Source of the DNA: JAZSMS01 sp045536015
GTDB lineage: Bacteria; Bacillota; Clostridia; Christensenellales; QALW01
Assembly: GCA_045536015.1 (NCBI GenBank)
Contig: JAZSMS010000094.1
Coordinates: forward strand, 1 to 24,205
Direction of reading: 5' to 3'
Length of the DNA stretch: 24,205 nt
Shown: positions 13,665 to 22,255 of the stretch, in pieces
Layout of the letters: each line of letters starts with the position of its first letter
Position numbering within the stretch: position 1 is the stretch's first letter
Program-made: the position numbers and the translations under genes
Notes under the pieces: model-generated
Databases searched by the model: none
Seen by the model: the letters and a program-made list of their open reading frames with translations, nothing else
Told to the model about the DNA's origin: nothing

Positions 13665-15822
13665 CTTTTTCCTGTCCCTGATATTTAATTCTTTCGTGAT
13701 GCGTTGCCGAAAGTGTAAATAAGAAAGATTCCTTTATCTTCTTTATATCTTTCATTGAAAGATCGCATTCGTCAAGCTCTCCATCAGCAAGTCGTGCCGA
13801 AACCATTTTTTCTATCTGTGCGCGTATTGCATCCGGTTCTTTATTATCAAGTGAACGAACCGAAGCCTCAATACAGTCAGCTAAGAGAATAATTCCTGCC
13901 TCTTTAGTCTGCGGCTTAGGTCCGGGATAACGGAAGCGTTCGCTATCAACCGTAGCATCTGCCTCTCTCGCTTTGTTGTAGAAATACGAAACAAGACTTG
14001 TTCCGTGATGTTGAATAATAATGTCGATAATTTCTTTAGGAAGCTTGTTTGCTTTTGCAATTTGAACGCCATCGGAAAGATGAGAAAAAATCATCTGCGC
14101 GCTTTCAAAAGGCGTTATCGTATTATGGAAATTCTTTGACTCTTCCGTTTGATTTTCGGTAAAGCACTCGGGCGTGCGAAGCTTTCCTATATCGTGATAG
14201 AGCGATGCCGTACGCGCAAGTGCCGCATTTGCGCCTATCTGTGCCGCCGCAGCCTCTGCCATTTCAGAAACTATAAGCGAATGTTGATAAGTTCCCGGAA
14301 TTTCGGTACTTATCTGGCGTACAAGGCTGGCATTTGAGAGTTCAAACAATTTTGCAGGAGTCAATATTTTAAACACGTTTTCCCAAATAGAAACCGAGCC
14401 CGTGCTTAAAAGCGCCGCAACAATACCACCTGCAAGCGAATACATTGATGCTATTGCCGCATTTTCTATATTTTTACCCGCAATAATAAGTACTAAGAAC
14501 ATAGAAATCATTGATGCTAAACCTGCAAAAATACCAGGCAGGAGCATTTTCCCATAAGAGCTTACGTTAGCTTTTCGGCAATAGAATATCGCAACACCGC
14601 CGCCTACAAACGAAGAAACAAGTATTGCTATCGAATCAATACCAAACAAATCGCTTGCAGAAGAAACAAGCAACGCCATAATTACCGAAAGCACCGCATT
14701 TACAACAAACGCAACCGAGCCACCAAAAAACATTGCAAGCAAAATGGCGCACATAGTGGTATTCATCATCATCGGCCAGCCAACGCTCTTGAATATTACC
14801 GATATACCTATGTTTATTGCAACAAGCAGGCACATAAGCAACAGATTTTTAGACTTGCGCAAAACTTCACTTTCTTTTTGACGGATAAGCAGGGCTACCA
14901 TTAAAAACATAACGAGCACAAGTCCTGCCGAGCCAAGAGCCAGTCGGTAAAAAATTCCGCCCTCTTTAAGCATACCAAGCTGTTTAAGCATATCAAACTG
15001 ATTTTGCGTTACAACCTGACCTTTGACTACTATTTCGTCGCCAATTTTTTTAGTAACGGGCTTTACTGCTTCACTAGCCTTAACGCGTGCCGCATCGGTA
15101 GCTTCTTTATCAACAACCGAATTGGGCTTAACCTTTTGACGAATTATTTCTGTAAATAAACCCTTTAAATTAATGTCCTTTACAACTTCGGTTTCTGAAA
15201 TTTTAAGTTCAAGGCGCGTAATAACTTCGTCTAAATTAACGTCGCTTATTCCTGCTAAAAATTCGGTTTCAAGCACCGGCATAAACCATTCTTCAAGGTT
15301 TGCAACGTCGGTAGGATTAAAGCTTAACACTAAAATTACTTTATCACGGATAACAGTATTTGCCGTTGTTTTTAAAAACGAAAGTTCGTTATCGGCATAC
15401 CCCTGAACCGTTTCGGTAGAGGGAATTATCTGCGCATCGCCGCTTGATTGGTATTTAAGTGAATAACCATAGGCAGAAACGGTTTTTAATCCTAAAAATA
15501 CTACTTCTTCAAAATACTCTCTCTGCGAAGCCGAAAGATTGTCGTCGCGCTTATAAACGTTTGCAACCGAGTTTGCCGCCCTTTCGCGCGCGCGGTTTGT
15601 AGCATCGTCGTCAACAACCTCAGCAATGGCGTAAATGGTTTCTTCCGCCTCTTTATCAACCTTTATATCATACGTTGGAGGCATTATCTCCGTAAGCACC
15701 ATTATAAGCACAAAGGCATAAGCAATCACCGCTATAATCGAAGAAAGTATAATTCTTTTTATCCTTGAATAATACTGTTTGTTTGCTTGTTTTCCAAGCT
15801 GTTTATTATCCTTTTGCATCAT
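13621..15822 (-). CDS. pgpH: 7TM-HD cyclic-di-AMP phosphodiesterase (PgpH/YqfF family)
   Basis: Hydrolyses c-di-AMP, a second messenger for K+ and wall homeostasis. The protein has 733 residues: one N-terminal membrane helix (about 24-46), a large extracellular domain (about 50-290), seven membrane helices (about 292-480) and a cytoplasmic HD domain (about 505-665). HD residues: His514 in YQHS, His543-Asp544 in LYHDIGK, His605-His606 in IQHHGT and Asp649 in LLADC. The start overlaps the phoH stop as ATGA, implying translational coupling. The C-terminal tail is basic and is the part that overlaps ybeY. phoH-pgpH-ybeY is the standard order. Confidence 0.96.
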   Translation of the reverse strand: MMQKDNKQLGKQANKQYYSRIKRIILSSIIAVIAYAFVLIMVLTEIMPPTYDIKVDKEAEETIYAIAEVVDDDATNRARERAANSVANVYKRDDNLSASQREYFEEVVFLGLKTVSAYGYSLKYQSSGDAQIIPSTETVQGYADNELSFLKTTANTVIRDKVILVLSFNPTDVANLEEWFMPVLETEFLAGISDVNLDEVITRLELKISETEVVKDINLKGLFTEIIRQKVKPNSVVDKEATDAARVKASEAVKPVTKKIGDEIVVKGQVVTQNQFDMLKQLGMLKEGGIFYRLALGSAGLVLVMFLMVALLIRQKESEVLRKSKNLLLMCLLVAINIGISVIFKSVGWPMMMNTTMCAILLAMFFGGSVAFVVNAVLSVIMALLVSSASDLFGIDSIAILVSSFVGGGVAIFYCRKANVSSYGKMLLPGIFAGLASMISMFLVLIIAGKNIENAAIASMYSLAGGIVAALLSTGSVSIWENVFKILTPAKLFELSNASLVRQISTEIPGTYQHSLIVSEMAEAAAAQIGANAALARTASLYHDIGKLRTPECFTENQTEESKNFHNTITPFESAQMIFSHLSDGVQIAKANKLPKEIIDIIIQHHGTSLVSYFYNKAREADATVDSERFRYPGPKPQTKEAGIILLADCIEASVRSLDNKEPDAIRAQIEKMVSARLADGELDECDLSMKDIKKIKESFLFTLSATHHERIKYQGQEKDEHRNSRRNQKHAK

Positions 15823-16772
15823 TTACCCTTTTCTGCCTTATCGTAGGCTTTGATAATGTTCATTACAATTTCGTGGCGAACAACGTCTTTTGCCGTCAAC
15901 ATTACGATTGATAGCTTGTCTATCCCCTGAAGAATACTTATTGCGTGTTTTAATCCGCTTTGAGTTCCGCTGGGCAGGTCTATTTGCGTTAAGTCACCAG
16001 TTATTACCATTTTAGAATTTTCGCCAAGGCGCGTTAGGAACATTTTCATTTGTTCTTTTGTTGTATTTTGAGCCTCATCTAAAATTATATAGGCATCATT
16101 AAGCGTTCTGCCGCGCATATACGCAAGCGGAGCAACCTCAATAGCACCGCGTTCCCACAATTTTTGATAGCTTTCGGCACCCATAAGCTCGTAAATAGCA
16201 TCGTATAACGGACGCAGATACGGATCAACCTTTTGTTGAAGGTCACCCGGTAAAAAGCCAAGTTTTTCGCCCGCTTCAACTGCAGGACGCGTTAAAATTA
16301 TTTTAGAAACCTCTTTATTTTTAAACGCCATTACTGCGTTTGCCATTGCAAGATACGTTTTTCCCGTACCTGCAGGGCCAACGCCAAAAGTAACGGTGCT
16401 TTTTTGCATTGCCTTAACGTATTTTTGCTGACCTAAAGTTTTACACCTTATTTGCGCGCCGCGATACGTTATTGCAACAACGTCGCTCATAATTTCTTCA
16501 ACAAGCTCGTCCCTGCCCTCTTTGGCAAGCTCTACAGCATAGCGTATTCGCGTGCGGTCTATCTTTTCCGAGCGTGACAGAAGATTTATAAGTCGGTTTA
16601 TAACTCTTGCCGCAACGCATATCTTTTTATCGTCGTCACTGTCAACGGTAATTCCGCCGTCGGCAAGAGCAATTCTAACGCCAAGTTCGTCTTCGATTAT
16701 TCTTATATTTTCGTCATACCTGCCGAAAAGCTCGGTTAAATATTCGGCTTTTTCTATCGTTATATACTCCAT
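15819..16772 (-). CDS. phoH: PhoH family P-loop ATPase
   Basis: Cytoplasmic NTPase, thought to act in RNA metabolism with YbeY. It is 317 residues from the ATG at 16772 (MEYITIEKAEYL). GAAAGG lies 6 bases before this ATG. An in-frame TTG nine codons upstream would overlap yqfD and is less likely. An N-terminal KH-like region (about 1-70) precedes Walker A GPAGTGKT (132-139). RPAVEAGEKLGFLPGD and Walker B YIILDEAQN (about 228-236) follow. The yqfD stop is 10 bases upstream. Confidence 0.95.
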   Translation of the reverse strand: MEYITIEKAEYLTELFGRYDENIRIIEDELGVRIALADGGITVDSDDDKKICVAARVINRLINLLSRSEKIDRTRIRYAVELAKEGRDELVEEIMSDVVAITYRGAQIRCKTLGQQKYVKAMQKSTVTFGVGPAGTGKTYLAMANAVMAFKNKEVSKIILTRPAVEAGEKLGFLPGDLQQKVDPYLRPLYDAIYELMGAESYQKLWERGAIEVAPLAYMRGRTLNDAYIILDEAQNTTKEQMKMFLTRLGENSKMVITGDLTQIDLPSGTQSGLKHAISILQGIDKLSIVMLTAKDVVRHEIVMNIIKAYDKAEKGK

Positions 16773-16782
16773 AAAAAACCTT

Positions 16783-17904
16783 TCACTGATATTTTGCAAC
16801 GTCTTCTAAAACTAAAAAGCAAACGCTTACGGTAATACAGTCATCGCCAGCAACAACTTCAATACTTTTATCCATTACTTTAGCCTCCTGCGGAAGCTGT
16901 TGCATAAGCTTTTTGCCCAGATCTATCTCTGCCTGACGCGCTAGCGCTTTGGCATCTGTCTTCACCACTTGTTTTTTTACTTCGCGCAGGTTAGATTTTG
17001 TTATTTTTATAGGCAAAAAGGAAGAAAAAATTTCTTTTTTATCTTCTATCGCATTTTCAAAAGGCTCGCCCTGCTCAAAAACAAAGCTTTTACCAAAGAG
17101 ATTTATCTCCGTTTTTACCTTTTTTTGTCCCGTAAAAACGTTTTTTTGCTCTGTTAGCGGAATAGTTTCGGTTTGAAAGTACCACGTCTGCGTTAATGCC
17201 TTTGCCTGCGCCTTAACCTCAACTTTTTCTTCGCCGCGCATTTCGTAATTTTCAACAAGCACCTGTCCTGCAAAAACGGTATCACCGTTTTTTACCATGG
17301 GAGTTCCCGAATAAACGATTAAGTTCTTAATTACTCCGTCACTTTTAGCAACAATCGGTCCGCTTGCAATAAGCTGGCTTTCTTGTTTTTCTTGCTGAAC
17401 AAACACGTTTGCATAAATACCCTTAATTTCGATATTTGTCCATATAACTCCGTCAATTTGCATAATGCTATCTGTTGCCGCCTGCAAGCTGGTTTTTGCC
17501 GCACTATGCCACGCGACAACACCTGAATTTTTAACAGTATCGTAAATTTGCTTATCGTCGCTGCCATAGACCTTTACTATCATTACGCGCTTGCTGAATA
17601 CAAACAAAGCAATAATAGCTAAAAGCATACCTAAAACAAGCGTGTATCTTTTTGCAAGACGTGCAAAGACGTAAGCACTGCCTTTTTTTGACAAAAGCTC
17701 TATCTTATAATTATCCTCTAAAAGCAATCTTATTCTTGCTTCGTCACGGGATAAAATCTCTACTTCAAAACAAACGGGACTTATCCTTTTAATATTTTTA
17801 AGCAGAATTTTATTTTCAGCCATAGCACTTAGCGCATTACCCGGCAAAACACCAGAAATGCGCACAATTTTAGTTGCTAAACTACTTCTTAATAATTGTA
17901 TCAT
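16783..17904 (-). CDS. yqfD: Sporulation protein YqfD
   Basis: A membrane protein of the sporulation-specific YqfC-YqfD pair, expressed in the Bacillus mother cell under sigma E. The protein has 373 residues. A basic N-terminal domain (1-85) includes GVLPGNALSAMAENKILLKNI. One membrane helix (about 88-110) follows, then a long outer domain with the YqfD pattern VYGSDDKQIYDTVKNSGV, WTNIEIKGIYANVFVQQ and IVAKSDGVIKNLIVYSGTPMVKNGD (about 188-212). It starts 10 bases after yqfC. A biochemical function is not known. No typical sigma E promoter was recognised upstream of the pair. Confidence 0.93.
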   Translation of the reverse strand: MIQLLRSSLATKIVRISGVLPGNALSAMAENKILLKNIKRISPVCFEVEILSRDEARIRLLLEDNYKIELLSKKGSAYVFARLAKRYTLVLGMLLAIIALFVFSKRVMIVKVYGSDDKQIYDTVKNSGVVAWHSAAKTSLQAATDSIMQIDGVIWTNIEIKGIYANVFVQQEKQESQLIASGPIVAKSDGVIKNLIVYSGTPMVKNGDTVFAGQVLVENYEMRGEEKVEVKAQAKALTQTWYFQTETIPLTEQKNVFTGQKKVKTEINLFGKSFVFEQGEPFENAIEDKKEIFSSFLPIKITKSNLREVKKQVVKTDAKALARQAEIDLGKKLMQQLPQEAKVMDKSIEVVAGDDCITVSVCFLVLEDVAKYQ

Positions 17905-17914
17905 ATTTATGTCC

Positions 17915-18166
17915 TCAGGTCAAATATTCTATTGATAAAATTTTTCCCGTTATCTTAAGCACGTATCCGTCAAGCTCGCCTATTGCAAGATCTTGCCCCT
18001 TAACCGCAACTATACTTTTGCCTGCAAAAATTTTTATACATTCCGGCTTCATATCCGCTATTCCCGAATGATTTTCTATAACCGCAACATCTTTAGAAAA
18101 AAGTGAAACCTTAAAGACACCCGCTGCCTCGGCAGGAAATCCCTTAAAATTAAAACCCAAAAACAT
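17915..18166 (-). CDS. yqfC: Sporulation protein YqfC (YabP/YqfC family)
   Basis: A small sporulation protein of 83 residues, with no signal peptide or membrane segment. The family core VSLFSKDVAVIENHSGIADMKPECIKIFAGKSIVAVKGQDLAIGEL fills most of the protein. AGAGGTG lies 5 bases before the ATG at 18166. It is paired with yqfD, as in Bacillus. It follows the rpsU terminator by about 50 bases. That gap holds a TATAAT-like box (near 18191) but no clear -35 or sigma E motif. Confidence 0.9.
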   Translation of the reverse strand: MFLGFNFKGFPAEAAGVFKVSLFSKDVAVIENHSGIADMKPECIKIFAGKSIVAVKGQDLAIGELDGYVLKITGKILSIEYLT

Positions 18167-18213
18167 TTAATCACCTCTTGCTTGATTATATTACCGAAGT
18201 GATAAAAAAATGT

Positions 18214-18244
18214 AAAAAAAGACCGACGAATAAACGTCGGTCCT
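18214..18244 (-). terminator. Terminator after rpsU
   Basis: A perfect 8-bp stem: GACCGACG (18221-18228) and CGTCGGTC (18235-18242) around a 6-base loop. Seven A flank it on the plus strand and are read as a T-run on the minus strand. It separates rpsU from yqfC. Confidence 0.93.
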
Positions 18245-18252
18245 TATAAGCA

Positions 18253-18426
18253 TTAATACTTACGCTTTCTTGCAGCCTCAGCCTTTTTCTTTCTTTTTAC
18301 ACTGGGCTTTTCATAATGTTCTCTCTTACGTACTTCGGCAAGAACGCCTGCACGTGCGCATTTACGCTTAAAGCGCTTAAGAGCGTTTTCTAACGATTCA
18401 TTTTCACCAACATGAATTTCTGACAT
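18253..18426 (-). CDS. rpsU: 30S ribosomal protein S21
   Basis: A small basic ribosomal protein of 57 residues, starting MSEIHVGENESLENALKRFK and ending in a Lys/Arg-rich tail. The RKCARAGVLAEVRKREHYEKPS block is the S21 signature. GGGAGGG lies 7 bases before the ATG. It has its own promoter and terminator, so it forms a single-gene unit. In Firmicutes rpsU often stands at the head of the yqf-phoH cluster, as here, but the usual yqeY is absent. Confidence 0.97.
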   Translation of the reverse strand: MSEIHVGENESLENALKRFKRKCARAGVLAEVRKREHYEKPSVKRKKKAEAARKRKY

Positions 18427-18486
18427 TGATATCCCTCCCCTCGGTTTAGGTTAACACGAGAGTTTTTTCTCATATTCACGGGTTTG

Positions 18487-18516
18487 ATTATAACAAACAA
18501 GATTGATTTCTGTCAA
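18487..18516 (-). promoter_or_regulatory. Promoter of rpsU
   Basis: Minus strand perfect TTGACA (18516-18511), an 18-base spacer, then perfect TATAAT (18492-18487). It gives a leader of about 55 bases before rpsU. Confidence 0.88.
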
Positions 18517-18582
18517 ATACTTTTGACAAATTTTTTTAAATTTTATCACATTAGTCGAATTTTTATGACATTTTTTAAAGTG

Positions 18583-18611
18583 TTGTCTTTTTATCCGCTT
18601 AATGTTATAAT
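18583..18611 (+). promoter_or_regulatory. Promoter of the HAD phosphatase gene
   Basis: TTGTCT (18583-18588), a 17-base spacer, then perfect TATAAT (18606-18611). It is divergent from the rpsU promoter, with about 65 bases between the two -35 boxes. Confidence 0.8.
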
Positions 18612-18642
18612 ATTAAAAAATTGTTTTTGTGAGGTTTTTTAT

Positions 18643-19272
18643 ATGAAAAACACCGTTGTTTTTGACCTTGACGGAACACTAACCGATTCTGCTCCGGGAA
18701 TTTTTAACGCAATAAAATATCTACAAAACAAAATGAATCTTACGCCTTTATCTGAAGAACAACTTCGCTCATGCGTTGGACCTCCGCTTAATGAAAGCTT
18801 TATGCGTCTTTGGGGAGTAAATTTTGAAACTGCAGAAGAATTTGTTAAGATTTATCGCGAGTATTATCTTCCTATTGGAATTTTTGAAAACACGGTTTAT
18901 GACGGAATTAACGAGCTTTTAAAAAGCCTTAAAGCAAACGATATCCGCCTTTTGATCTGCTCGGCAAAGCCTACTTCAATGATAAACACGGTGCTTGAGC
19001 ATTTTGATATTTTAAAGTATTTTGACCAAATTTCAGGCGTTGCATTAACAGGCAAGCTTCCTACAAAGGGAGAGCGCTTAAAGGCAATGCTTGAGGATAA
19101 AAACGCTTTTATGGTAGGCGACCGAAAAGACGATATTATCGGCGCGCGCGAAGCAGGAATTAAATCTATCGGCGTTTTATGGGGATACGGCTCAATCAAA
19201 GAATTAACCGATAGCGGCGCTGATTATATTGTTTCTTCTGCAAGCGAGCTTAAAGACTTACTGCGTTTTTGA
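18643..19272 (+). CDS. HAD-superfamily phosphatase (phosphoglycolate phosphatase-like)
   Basis: A cytoplasmic phosphatase of 209 residues from the ATG at 18643. GAGG lies 8 bases upstream. A longer frame beginning further upstream is rejected because it would include the promoter. HAD motifs: I, VVFDLDGTLTD with catalytic Asp8 and Asp10; II, LLICSAKP; III, the Lys of KGERLKAM; IV, MVGDRKDDIIGAREAG. The helical cap sits between motifs I and II. The Gph/PpaX-like subfamily is likely from length and from GVLWGYGS near the end. The substrate is not determined. The leuS promoter starts right at its stop codon. Confidence 0.88.
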   Translation: MKNTVVFDLDGTLTDSAPGIFNAIKYLQNKMNLTPLSEEQLRSCVGPPLNESFMRLWGVNFETAEEFVKIYREYYLPIGIFENTVYDGINELLKSLKANDIRLLICSAKPTSMINTVLEHFDILKYFDQISGVALTGKLPTKGERLKAMLEDKNAFMVGDRKDDIIGAREAGIKSIGVLWGYGSIKELTDSGADYIVSSASELKDLLRF

Positions 19273-19301
19273 TTGACAATTAGGTATATATATAATAAAA
19301 T
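19273..19301 (+). promoter_or_regulatory. Promoter of leuS
   Basis: Perfect TTGACA (19273-19278), a 17-base spacer, then TAAAAT (19296-19301). It begins one base after the HAD gene's stop codon. Only about 25 transcribed bases precede leuS, which leaves no room for a T-box leader. Confidence 0.75.
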
Positions 19302-19333
19302 AAGTATAATTGTTATTTAAGGAGTTACCACAA

Positions 19334-21748
19334 ATGCATAATTATGAACACAATCAAATCGAAGCCAAATGGCAAAAAATATGGGAGGACGAACAGGCTT
19401 TTGCCGCTGACGACAGCGCAACCGACAAGCCTAAATTCTACGGTCTTATCGAGTTCCCCTATCCCTCCGGAGCAGGCTTGCACGTTGGACATCCCCGTTC
19501 TAACACCGCGCTTGACATAATTGCACGTAAGCGCAGACTTCAGGGTTATAACGTTTTATACCCTATCGGCTGGGACGCTTTTGGTCTTCCTACCGAAAAC
19601 TATGCTATTAAAAACAATATTCATCCCGAAATTGTTACAAAGCAAAATATCGACCATTTCCGCGAGCAGTTAAAGAAAATAGGTTTTTCGTTTGACTATT
19701 CGCGCGAGGTAAACACCACCGATAGCAACTACTATAAGTGGACACAGTGGATTTTCCTTCAGCTTTTCAAAAAGGGTCTTGCCTATAAGAGTGAAATTGC
19801 AATCAACTGGTGCACACAGTGTAACGTTGGTCTTGCAAACGAAGAAGTTGTTGGCGATAAGTGCGAACGTTGCGGTGGCGACGTTATTAAAAAGACAAAG
19901 AGCCAGTGGATGCTGAGAATAACTGACTATGCTCAAAAGCTTTTAGACGGTCTTGACGACGTTGACTTTATCGAACGCGTTAAAATTCAGCAGCGCAACT
20001 GGATTGGTAAAAGCCACGGTGCTTTGGTTAAGTTTGCAGTAGAGGCTTACGGACAGGACCTTACCGTATTTACTACGCGCCCCGACACGCTTTTTGGCGC
20101 AACGTATATGGTTATTTCGCCCGAACATCCTATGATTGACGCTTTGGGCGAAAAAATTGCAAACTTAAACGACGTTTTGGCATATCGCGAAGCTGCACAG
20201 CATAAAAGTGATTTTGAACGTACCGAAACCGCAAAGGAAAAGACGGGCGTTATCCTTGAAGGCATTTTTGCAACAAACCCTGTAAACGACAAAAAAATTC
20301 CTATATGGGTTTCTGATTACGTTTTAATGTCGTACGGAACGGGCGCTATTATGGCCGTTCCCGCACACGATGAGCGTGACTGGGAATTTGCCAAAAAATT
20401 TGGTCTTGATATTATTGAAGTTATCCATAGCGGTGCAGACGTTCAGCAAGCCGCATTTACCGATACAAACACAGGCAAACTTGTTAACAGTGGCTTCTTG
20501 GATGGTTTAACGGTAGATGAGGCTAAAAAGGCTATCATTACTTGGCTTACCGAAAATGGCATTGGCGAAGCAAAGGTTAACTACAAGCTTCGTGACTGGG
20601 TATTCTCGCGTCAGAGATATTGGGGCGAGCCTATTCCGCTTATTTATTGTGAAAAATGCGGTTGGGTTCCCGTACCCGAAGAGGAGCTTCCTTTGCGTCT
20701 TCCCCACACCGACGACTTTATTCCGCCAAAGGATGCACAGTCGCCCCTTGCAAAGCTCACCGATTGGGTAAACACCACCTGCCCCCATTGTGGCGGCAAG
20801 GCAACGCGTGAAACCGATACTATGCCTCAGTGGGCAGGCTCGTCGTGGTATTTCCTTCGCTATATCGATCCTCATAACGATTCTGCTCTTGCCGACCCCG
20901 AAAAGCTTAAATACTGGCTTCCTGTCGATTGGTACAACGGCGGTATGGAGCATACCACGCTTCACCTTTTGTATTCGCGCTTCTGGCACCGTTTCTTATA
21001 CGATATCGGTGTTGTTCCCACAAAGGAGCCCTATGCAAAGCGTACAAGTCACGGCATGATTTTGGGTGAAAACAGCGAAAAGATGAGCAAATCGCGCGGT
21101 AATGTTATTAACCCCGACGATATCGTTGAGCAGATAGGTGCCGACGCATTCAGAATGTACGAAATGTTTATGGGAGCTTTTGATCAGGCTATTCCGTGGT
21201 CAACAAAGGGCGCTCAAGGCTGCAAGCGCTTCCTTGACAGAGTTTGGAGGTTACCCGACTTTATTGCAGACGTGCCCTCTTCGGCAGAACGCGACATACT
21301 TTTGCACGAAATGATTAAAAAGGTTACCGAAGACTTTGAAGCTATGAAGTTTAACACAGCAATAGCTACAATGATGAGCTACGTTAACGAAATTTATAAG
21401 CTTGGCACAATCAACAAAGAAGAATTAAAGACGTTGCTTATTCTTTTAAACCCCGTTTCGCCTCACATTACCGAGGAGCTTTGGCAGTTTGTAGGCTTTG
21501 AAGGAAGATTATATCAATCAGCATGGCCTGTTTTTGATGAGAAAAAACTCGTTAGAAGCGAGGTTGAAATTGTTGTTCAGCTTTGCGGAAAAATCAAAGC
21601 AAAGCTTATGGTTCCTGCAGATGCCGATAAAGATGCACTTGAATCATTTGTACTTGAAAACGATACTGTTAAGGCTTTACTTGACGGAAAACAAATTAAA
21701 AAGGTTATTGTTGTTCCCGGCAAGCTTGTTAACATTGTAGCAGTTTAA
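19334..21748 (+). CDS. leuS: Leucyl-tRNA synthetase
   Basis: Charges tRNA-Leu with leucine. It is 804 residues from the ATG at 19334. AAGGAG lies 9 bases upstream; an in-frame TTG eight codons earlier overlaps that site and is rejected. The class I HIGH motif is present as GAGLHVGHP (about 47-54), and KMSKS is at about 582-586. The CP1 editing domain lies at about 220-400. It includes the threonine-rich editing motif TVFTTRPDTLFGATY and the MAVPAHDERD segment. Cys pairs in CTQC, CERC, CEKC and CPHC mark zinc-binding inserts. The C-terminal anticodon-binding and tail domains are complete. The overall length is normal. Confidence 0.98.
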   Translation: MHNYEHNQIEAKWQKIWEDEQAFAADDSATDKPKFYGLIEFPYPSGAGLHVGHPRSNTALDIIARKRRLQGYNVLYPIGWDAFGLPTENYAIKNNIHPEIVTKQNIDHFREQLKKIGFSFDYSREVNTTDSNYYKWTQWIFLQLFKKGLAYKSEIAINWCTQCNVGLANEEVVGDKCERCGGDVIKKTKSQWMLRITDYAQKLLDGLDDVDFIERVKIQQRNWIGKSHGALVKFAVEAYGQDLTVFTTRPDTLFGATYMVISPEHPMIDALGEKIANLNDVLAYREAAQHKSDFERTETAKEKTGVILEGIFATNPVNDKKIPIWVSDYVLMSYGTGAIMAVPAHDERDWEFAKKFGLDIIEVIHSGADVQQAAFTDTNTGKLVNSGFLDGLTVDEAKKAIITWLTENGIGEAKVNYKLRDWVFSRQRYWGEPIPLIYCEKCGWVPVPEEELPLRLPHTDDFIPPKDAQSPLAKLTDWVNTTCPHCGGKATRETDTMPQWAGSSWYFLRYIDPHNDSALADPEKLKYWLPVDWYNGGMEHTTLHLLYSRFWHRFLYDIGVVPTKEPYAKRTSHGMILGENSEKMSKSRGNVINPDDIVEQIGADAFRMYEMFMGAFDQAIPWSTKGAQGCKRFLDRVWRLPDFIADVPSSAERDILLHEMIKKVTEDFEAMKFNTAIATMMSYVNEIYKLGTINKEELKTLLILLNPVSPHITEELWQFVGFEGRLYQSAWPVFDEKKLVRSEVEIVVQLCGKIKAKLMVPADADKDALESFVLENDTVKALLDGKQIKKVIVVPGKLVNIVAV

Positions 21749-21774
21749 TTTGTTATTATTTGAATTTTTTATCA

Positions 21775-21840
21775 TATAATAAAATCGAGCTGAAAAAGGC
21801 TCACGTACTTTTCACTTGCCACAAATTTGATTTTATTGTA
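21775..21840. repeat. 12-bp inverted repeat between leuS and the asp23-type gene
   Basis: TATAATAAAATC (21775-21786) and GATTTTATTGTA (21829-21840) are complementary, with one G-T pair. They enclose 42 bases that contain a smaller stem, GAGC/GCTC (21787-21802). The second arm overlaps the -10 box of the next gene. It may be a weak terminator structure or an operator. There is no clean U-tract. Confidence 0.5.
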
Positions 21841-21844
21841 AAAT
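21816..21844 (+). promoter_or_regulatory. Promoter of the asp23-type/yloV operon
   Basis: TTGCCA (21816-21821), a 17-base spacer, then TAAAAT (21839-21844). The leader to the next start codon is about 40 bases. Confidence 0.65.
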
Positions 21845-21890
21845 AAACGCGTATTTATTCTTATCCAATTAAATTAGGAGGATTTGTTTT

Positions 21891-22241
21891 ATGGCTATTA
21901 AAACCACAAATCAGTTAGGTTGCATAACCATCTCCGATACAGTTCTTGCAACTATCGCAGGTATTGCTGCTTGTGATTGCGCAGGTATTGTAGGAATGTC
22001 GGCTTCAACTACAGTTGAAGGTATTGCCGAGCTTTTAAAGCGTGAAAGTCTTACAAAAGGTATAAAGGTTTTTTCTTCGGAAGATTCTGTAAAGTTTGAG
22101 CTTCACGTTGTTATCGAATACGGTGTTTCGATGGTTGCCGCTGCACACAACGTTATTGAAGCAGTAAAGTACGCAGTAGAAACTCAAACAGGTCTGCTCG
22201 TTGAAAACGTAGATGTACTTATTCAGGGCATCAGGGTTTAA
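21891..22241 (+). CDS. Asp23/Gls24 family protein (YloU-like)
   Basis: A small family linked to envelope stress and membrane localisation in Staphylococcus. The protein has 116 residues with no membrane segment. Family pattern: LGCITISDTVLATIAGIAACDCAGIVGMSA (about 9-38), KGIKVFS, VKFELHVVIEYGVSM and VKYAVETQTGLLVENVDVLIQGIRV at the end. AGGAGG lies 8 bases before the ATG. It is followed 14 bases later by the yloV-type gene, the standard yloU-yloV pairing in Firmicutes. Confidence 0.94.
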   Translation: MAIKTTNQLGCITISDTVLATIAGIAACDCAGIVGMSASTTVEGIAELLKRESLTKGIKVFSSEDSVKFELHVVIEYGVSMVAAAHNVIEAVKYAVETQTGLLVENVDVLIQGIRV

Positions 22242-22255
22242 AACGGAGGAGGAAA

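Noticed and set aside
18167..18213. Sigma E-type promoter for yqfC-yqfD
   Set aside because: These genes are sigma E-controlled in Bacillus, but only a TATAAT-like box is visible here, with no matching -35 or sigma E -10 pattern.
18484..18642. Longer N-terminus for the HAD phosphatase gene
   Set aside because: The extension covers the divergent promoters and codes a low-complexity Phe/Ile/Lys-rich stretch. GAGG and the DLDGT motif support the ATG at 18643.
19302..19333. Possible riboswitch or T-box leader before leuS
   Set aside because: The transcribed leader is only about 25 bases, with no conserved T-box sequence or terminator.
20507..20989. 160-codon minus-strand open frame inside leuS
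   Set aside because: It is antisense to conserved LeuRS sequence, with no ribosome binding site and no recognisable domain.
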